64,000 bases of DNA from Botrytis cinerea B05.10 (lineage: Eukaryota > Ascomycota > Leotiomycetes > Helotiales > Sclerotiniaceae): NCBI RefSeq assembly GCF_000143535.2, contig NC_037322.1:744001-808000 (forward strand), read 5' to 3'. Every line of letters begins with the position of its first letter. Position 1 is the stretch's first letter. Positions 57,631 through 64,000 of this stretch are shown here, piece after piece. Under the pieces are notes generated by a model. It searched no databases and was not told the DNA's origin. It saw only the letters and a program-made list of their open reading frames with translations. A program made the position numbers and the translations under genes.

Positions 57631-58889
57631 TCAATTTGAAGAGATGTAATTGCACTCAAGAGATGATGGTTGTGGTTGAAGTTTGAAGTTTGAAGTTTGA
57701 AAAGGCCAATCTCAAAGACACTCAGATTTGTGGGAAATAAACATTGACCATCTCCAATCTCCAATCTCCAATCTTCAATCTTCAATCCCCGATCCCCGCA
57801 ACAAAGATATTTTTATCACGTCCATTCCTATCGATGATGGTGACAATTTTCTCTAGTCTTGCTGAGATCGGGTAACCATCTTTCACTCTAACCCAAGATC
57901 TCAACACTCTGTTCGAGAACCTGGACAGTTCACAGATCTCTGCCGAACTTTTCCCTGGACCACGTTTCTTCTCTCATTCAACAACTACTCCGCCACCACT
58001 CAACAACCGCTAAACTACTGAACAGCCACTCAAAACTACTTCACAACTACATCATACATTGAGGTGAATTCGAGGAGCAAGACTTTACTCACATGTTTGA
58101 CCACCCATAGATATACATTTACAAAAAGATGCTTCAAGAAGTAACATGTCTTCCTTGATATAGAGTAATTGATGATCGATGAGTTTAAAATCAAGGGGAA
58201 GGACCTCAATGAAGATCAAAGTCAAGCAAATAAGGAGTCAAAAGAACTATCATGTCATGTGATAACAATACAAGCTCATGATTCAAAACAAAAGGTCAAA
58301 GGGAAGTTTCCGCAAAGTGCAGACGGTGCAGAATGTGAATTTGAGCCATCGTTTTGGAGGAAAATTGTGGATAAAAGATTGCTAGGACAGGCTTGACAGG
58401 TGATGGAGACAGAAAGATATAAAAATATTCACTACAAGGCTTAAATAAACAATACTCGAGCAAGGCACCTGTGCCAACCCCCAGCTCTTCTTCAAATCAG
58501 GATCTTCTCTGAAAGAACATGGATCTGATGAGACATCAGCCTACCAGATTCATGAGAGATATTCCAAGTATGGTATCCAAGTGTAGGTATCTCTCATAAT
58601 TGGTTGTTGAACATGTACAGTAGAGACGTTGAATAGATCAATTTGGTAGAGATATGTGAGCATGGTCGAGGTCGAGGTGGAGCTGGAGGTGCTTTTCAGA
58701 TGAATTTGTTGTACAGTGACTGAAATGATCCTCTGTCTGGTGAATAAATCCACACCAGGTGCTCGGACCACGAGACCGTAATCATTGATCACAAACAATC
58801 ATAAACAAACAAGTCTTGAAGCATTACTTCCCTTTCCCTTTGGAAAATCTAGAGCAGTCTTGGAGAAATACTGCAACCCTGGTATCATC
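57631..58889. promoter_or_regulatory. shared upstream region of two divergent 2EXR genes
   Basis: About 1.26 kb between divergent start codons. Short tandem repeats lie close to the minus-strand gene: GTTTGAA three times near 57680-57700 and CAATCTC/CAATCTT repeats near 57752-57787. No other convincing gene was found. Confidence 0.5.
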
Positions 58890-60392
58890 ATGTCAGAACA
58901 TCATCTACCATCAAACTCTGATGTTGAAAAGAAAGAAGACATCTCACTCTCAACATTCCAAGAAAATCAACCTGTATCAACTACACTTCAATCCGTCATG
59001 ACCACGCCTTTCAACTCACCTCTTCCGAAAACTTTCAAAGCTGCGGAACCAACGAAAGACTCGAATCTTGCAGGAAACCCAATCACTATCGATGACAATG
59101 ACGATGACTCAACTAAATCCAATACTGATCAGGCCAACAAACTCATCCCACCATCAGCGACATGGAAAGGAAAAGGAAAAGCCACGGCAGCAAGTCATGC
59201 TTATTCAGAAGAAGAGATGATTGCGGCAACAGCTTTATTGACTTTGTCAAGGAATGTCTACGATATGTCGATTGAAACTTACAACAATAAGGAGACGGAT
59301 CAACGTACAACTTCTGGGATGGCGCATGTTGCATCTGGACAACTGCCAGGGTTTCCAACGGAAATTTGGATAAAAATATGGACACTTGTCGCGAATAATA
59401 ATCCAAGGAACGTTGACATCTGGGCTTGCAGTGTAGGACCGAAAGTATTATGGGACAGTGAGGAACAGCGAATAATTGATGACCCTCGGAATTATTCACA
59501 CGGAGTTCGATGGAAGCCATTCAAATTCATGACAACACAAATTGTTCCTCCGGTCCTACATATCAACGTCCTATCACGGTGCATTGGTTTGGAATATTAT
59601 AGACTCGCCTTTGGTTGTCGTGACGGAATGCCCGATATACCTTTGGATGATTACTCGAAATTTGAGCCTCACATTTACTGCCATGTTGAAAATGATCTCA
59701 TATGTCCAATGGGTCGTTTCAAACCTAATGAAAGCGACTTTTTTTGGACAGGGTTTCCCAACGGCATCTCCTCAATTGCCATAAATTTAGGCAGGCTCAC
59801 AAAGAGTACTCCAAAGCTCGAAGACAATGAAGATTATAACAAGCAAATGGCTCATGAACAGTTCAGTAAAGAGGATTGGAGAGGTCTCAATGAGGAGCTT
59901 GACCCACTTGATGAAATGATAACCTTCTTTGACATCAACTATGAGGATCAATTCCGAGGGCGTGCGACAAGGATTTACATGTATTATTTTACCGACTACA
60001 TCAGCAAACGAGGCCCCAGAGATTTTCGATTTACACCATTCTTGGAAGACTCGGATGAGCATGTTCTACCACCCTCCGATGTACTCTTCGATATATATCC
60101 ATATTCAAATTGCAGCCTTAGTAGATATTTTAGGGAGGCTGAATGGCTCTTGCATTTAGGTCCCGACGGTGATGATTCGTATGAACGATGGGAAAAATGG
60201 CTTCAATATGGGGGTTTGGCATGGTTGAAAGGAGAGGGGCCAAAACCTTGTTGGGGCCAACTGGACAACCCTACGCCAGATGATCAGGAAAGAGATGAAT
60301 TCTTTTCGAATCTAGATCTCGAGGAAGAACAGGACTTTATAAATCGGGGTGTTCCTAATATTGGATTGTCAGTACCACTTTCTTCAAACTAG
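58890..60392 (+). CDS. 2EXR-domain protein
   Basis: A single exon from the ATG at 58890 gives 500 residues. The N-terminal 150 residues are low-complexity, polar and acidic (IDDNDDDS patch). The 2EXR signature follows as LPGFPTEIWIKIWTLVANNNPRNVDIW at about residues 152-178, and the second conserved block PPVLHINVLSRCIGLEYYRLAF lies near 220-240. The rest is acidic and rich in aromatic residues, without a recognised domain. The frame is open further upstream, but no ATG precedes 58890 in it. It has no signal peptide or membrane helix. It shares the family with the divergent neighbour, though sequence identity is visibly low outside the core. Confidence 0.85.
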   Translation: MSEHHLPSNSDVEKKEDISLSTFQENQPVSTTLQSVMTTPFNSPLPKTFKAAEPTKDSNLAGNPITIDDNDDDSTKSNTDQANKLIPPSATWKGKGKATAASHAYSEEEMIAATALLTLSRNVYDMSIETYNNKETDQRTTSGMAHVASGQLPGFPTEIWIKIWTLVANNNPRNVDIWACSVGPKVLWDSEEQRIIDDPRNYSHGVRWKPFKFMTTQIVPPVLHINVLSRCIGLEYYRLAFGCRDGMPDIPLDDYSKFEPHIYCHVENDLICPMGRFKPNESDFFWTGFPNGISSIAINLGRLTKSTPKLEDNEDYNKQMAHEQFSKEDWRGLNEELDPLDEMITFFDINYEDQFRGRATRIYMYYFTDYISKRGPRDFRFTPFLEDSDEHVLPPSDVLFDIYPYSNCSLSRYFREAEWLLHLGPDGDDSYERWEKWLQYGGLAWLKGEGPKPCWGQLDNPTPDDQERDEFFSNLDLEEEQDFINRGVPNIGLSVPLSSN

Positions 60393-61107
60393 AAGATAGA
60401 CAAATACTAATATTCTTACAGAAACTCTAAATTTTGGCTTCCAGGTTATCCAGAGATTCATTACATGAACCTCAAAATCCATGGTTAGATTTTTAGTTGG
60501 TGCATAATTTGGTGTGGAAGTGGTATGGGTAGTACGATCGATGGATTGATGGTTTCAATTTAGGTAGTGATAATTGATGGTATTGCGAATTTTGAATGCG
60601 AATTTGGGAATTGAATGGTTCCAAGTTGTGTACCGGATGATCAGTGGTTAGGATTGTGATTGAATCTGAAAGTTTGAGTGGGATTAATGAAGTCTGGATA
60701 GAGAGAGGATGGGACAAAATAGAGACATGATAGAGACAAGATGAAGCACCAGAAGACCAGAAGATAGGAATTCAAATAAAAATGCAAGTAAATTGATCAA
60801 AGTAATCTTTTCAATTCAATCTCATGAACAAACTCGTCTCCAAATCATCGTGAGCATCCCATCTCACAACCTTTATGAGATGTGATGCATGGAGTGAAGT
60901 TGGAAAAGAGTATGATTGATAAGAACTATTCCTAATATAGACTAGACTCAGAGTTTATGCACAGATCTTATCTTATCTTATCTTATCAACTTGGCGTGTA
61001 TATACCTGCCGCGGCGCGCGGGTAGCACAAAATACAAAATATTGATTATGTTGTAGGGTTGGGTTGACTTTAGTAATTCGAATGTATTTGTGTTTTAGGT
61101 TTTTGAT
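60393..61107. other. 3' flank of the 2EXR gene, no gene seen
   Basis: About 700 bp of AT-rich sequence with a CTTAT pentamer repeat near 60966-60987 and a small GC-rich patch (GCCGCGGCGCGCGG) at about 61008-61021. No coding signal. Confidence 0.5.
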
Positions 61108-61186
61108 GAAGAGAAGAGAAGAGAAGAGAAGAGAAGAGAAGAGAAGAGAAGAGAGGAGAGGATTTGTGTGTATGTGTGTGTGTGTT
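61108..61186. repeat. (GAAGA)n pentamer microsatellite and adjacent (TG)n
   Basis: About nine to ten GAAGA units run from 61108 to about 61155, followed by a short TG dinucleotide run at about 61167-61186. Confidence 0.9.
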
Positions 61187-61363
61187 GTTTATCTGTGTGA
61201 GAGGGATGTTTGGTATTAGCATGTGTTTGATTCAATTGCAGGATTCGTATGATTTATTGTGTGTTTGTATGTTGCGGATATGAATGGATTTGGTGATGAT
61301 AGGATAGGATAGAATGGGATGGGATGGGATGGAGGGATAGAGGGATATAGGATCGTTGGTGGA

Positions 61364-61408
61364 TGAAGAGAGAAGAGAGAAGAGAGAAGAGAGAAGAGAG
61401 AAGAGAGA

Positions 61409-61439
<31 letters not shown>
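61364..61439. repeat. (GAAGAGA)n heptamer repeat and (GA)n
   Basis: About eight tandem heptamers are followed directly by a GA dinucleotide run of about ten units. A GGATG/GGGAT pentamer tract lies 40 bp upstream (about 61297-61333). Confidence 0.9.
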
Positions 61440-64000
61440 TCAAACATTAAATCATATTATATCACATCGCATTATATAAGCTTTCAGCTCTTACATCACT
61501 CGGCTTTAGAAAGGGGTAAAGATATATATATCTATATTATAAGTAGTTTTCGAATATATCTGTTTCATCTCAAGTCATATCATATCAAGTTACAAATAAT
61601 GAATTCGAAGTTTACATAAGAATACTCCTAGGGTTTGCGAATTCCACTTTTTTTTTTTTCTTTCTCTTCTATATTTCGAGATTGCTATCATAAAGTCACT
61701 TGGGGTAATATGAGAATAATCTCAAAGATCAGAAATCAGATAAAAGAACTATGCTAAGGAAGAAAGGTCTTCCCGTGAAATCAGGATTTTGATCACGTGA
61801 CTATCCGTTCTTCTTTCAGTGGACAAGGGTCTAGACATGACAATCATTACTTCGTATGAAGTCTTGAGAGAGTATGAAGGGAGTATAGACAACATCCAAT
61901 TACTAAAACATAAATACATCGCATGGGGAGAAGGATTTGATTTGTGTACTTCGTTTTTACTCACTTACTCACTCATCGTATTTCTCTCTCTTTCGAAGAG
62001 CTGACATTTTGGATCTGAAGTTTGATAGCAGGTGCTTTAGGGGATTTGGATATCTGGATTTTGAAAGGAAAGAGAGAGTCTAGACTGGGACGAAACATCT
62101 ATCATCAGAGACATTTTAATATATACCCTCTTTATTTTTGAGGGGGCGATACGAAGATTCCAAAAGATTGGGTTGTAATGTAAGTACTTTAGACTCGGAT
62201 TCGAAAATGGAAATGACATTTAAAAGAATCGAAAGATAAATAAATATCATTTTTATTATTTTTGTGATTGTTCACGACTTAAGATACTTCTTATACTTGT
62301 TGAATGTATGACATTAAATTCTATGTACTCAGGTATTATGCTCCGAAATTCTAAACATTATTAGAAAAGAGGAAAAGAGTAAATCTTTGGTTTCATAATC
62401 ATGGAATAATATCGAAAATGCTCAGAATATTTATTACAAGCCCCTATCTATCGAAATTATTCTTTTCACAAGTTCAGTTGATGAACCGATGTTATTCTTC
62501 ATAAGATATAGGATTCCGTACCAGATTTTAATACGCATAATTACAATTTACATTTTGATATCGAATAAATACTATCGTTATGTCGAGAAAGACTCGAATA
62601 TTTATACTTCAGTATAACTTTCATATCGTCCAATAACACTATAATTCATACAGCCACACCTTTTAAATGCTCCATACCATACGGAAAATTTTCTAGTGAC
62701 GAACAATTTCATGGAGAAATACACCGGACCAGTAACGTGTCAGCCAGGTTCAAACTTTCCCAATCCAAAGACATTGTTACTTCAATGTGGGGTTTAGACA
62801 TATCGGCAAGCCATCAAATACCGTTGGATCTACTCATATGCATGCGATCTTCACAATAGATTACCTTCTTCGGGTAGCAGCATCCGGATTTGAGGCTCGA
62901 TACTCCATCGGCTCAATGCTGGGAATTTCACACCAACATACAATTCACACATTTAGTTGCATGCAGAACAATCATACTCCATATCCTCGGTAGATTTATA
63001 CGCGGGCGGTATAACTCCATTTCGTTCATCGTCACCTGAGAAACTTTCGTCAAAGTCCGGGGTTCAAAAAGTCCACCTACAAACGACGAGAATTCAGCTC
63101 GCTTACATTCTCCTCCACTATACCTGGGTATTCTGGAACCACAGAAGCAAGATGGATGCAAGTTGAAAAATACAAAATCATTGCGGAACTTTCTTTTGTT
63201 TGAATTCTCCCTCTTTCCCGCTTTGGTGACGTAGTGATCAAGAGGGAAAATATACTTCGTGCTCGACACTGGATAAATAGTGTGTGAACATTTTCTTAAT
63301 CAATTAGATTTTTCGGATCGCTCGGATAGCTCCCGAGAAACATTAGCCAGCCAAGAGGATACGAAATATAGTATTGAATATATTATATACTTCCCGAGGT
63401 ATTCTTCAAGATTGAATCTCTCAAGATATACTCTAAAGAGCGATTAATTCATTAAAATCGGATATTAAAGCACCAATACACCTATGCTTTCAATAATTCT
63501 CCATGGTTCTCCTATTTTTAGTCACTCGTTCGTCGGTACATCAAGTCGAGACCGGGTACATGAATCTTCAAATGACATGATGGATTTACTTTCTGGAAGA
63601 ATCGTTTCGCGCCAAGGAGAATTTCCATCCGGCAATGCTTGTCAAATCCATAACCGGCGTGCCTGATGTATTAAACGCAAACAAAAAACGGTCCACGAAT
63701 ACATCGATGTGCCTTGTTTTATCCTTTGTGACTGTCATCCCAGCAAGCATGATCACCGCCCGGACAAAGTGATTCATTGGATCGGTAAAAGGTTTTAACC
63801 TTACAAACCTCATGTACCCCACAAATCACCCCTGAAATCTTTGCCGGACACGGTGCATCTAACTATCTTTGTCGAATTGAAACATCAAATCCATTCCCTA
63901 TATTTCTTCCTTTCGCTTATCGAAAGATCCATCTCTACCCCTCAACTCATCTTACTTCATTTATTTTTCATCTATTTCGAAAGCGTGGCGCTCTCGTCTA
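61440..64000. other. gene-poor right flank
   Basis: About 2.6 kb with only short frames. The one near 63586-63822 on the minus strand has mixed composition but no motif or splice support. No RNA gene was recognised. A gene may start beyond the right edge. Confidence 0.5.

Noticed and set aside
63586..63822. 78-codon minus-strand frame near the right edge
   Set aside because: No motif, splice support or start context.

Overview
The window looks like nuclear chromosome sequence from a filamentous ascomycete. Genes are compact and carry short GT-AG introns, mostly 45-180 nt, often with a recognisable CTAAC-type branch point. The gene families are typically fungal: a Zn2Cys6 regulator, a NACHT-ankyrin STAND protein, fungal rhodopsin-domain receptors, 2EXR proteins and a type III polyketide synthase. 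A leotiomycete such as Botrytis, Sclerotinia or a relative is my best guess. That placement is inference from gene content, not from a search.

Layout. 0.5-9.1 kb: an SDR oxidoreductase, the ribosome-biogenesis factor BUD22, a type III polyketide synthase with a long C-terminal tail, a small membrane protein and a Zn2Cys6 regulator. 9.6-13.6 kb: a NACHT/ankyrin NLR-like protein. 15.3-21.6 kb: an accessory block with a rhodopsin-domain receptor gene broken by one nonsense codon, a cytochrome P450, an intact receptor paralogue, and a 575-bp MITE-like element flanked by a 10-bp direct repeat. 23.7-26.4 kb: a large, probably nuclear, disordered protein. 27.8-30.1 kb: two paralogous small secreted cysteine-rich proteins with the same exon architecture. 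31.3-35.4 kb: a norsolorinic-acid-ketoreductase-like SDR, a relic of a cell-wall hydrolase tail, and a GPI-anchored DUF7029/DUF7223-type surface protein. 36.9-40.5 kb: the karyopherin KAP123. 41.2-48.2 kb: a second accessory block with a membrane-anchored tyrosinase, an adenylation-domain-only NRPS-like protein, a third rhodopsin-domain receptor, and a CorA-like membrane-protein relic interrupted by a stop. 48-55.8 kb: a gene-poor tract with microsatellites, a repeated hairpin motif and one fragmentary gene. 55.9-60.4 kb: a head-to-head pair of 2EXR proteins. 60.4-64 kb: gene-poor and rich in simple repeats.

How the genes fit together. Housekeeping genes (BUD22, KAP123) alternate with accessory genes for chemistry (type III PKS, P450, SDRs, tyrosinase, NRPS-like), sensing (receptors), self/non-self recognition (NLR) and secretion. 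Several accessory genes are decaying, each by a single visible lesion or a truncation, which fits a fast-evolving part of the genome. All exon structures were derived by hand from splice consensus and reading-frame closure. Every multi-exon gene model given as intact here sums to a whole number of codons. Family assignments rest on motifs I recognise; no database search was run.
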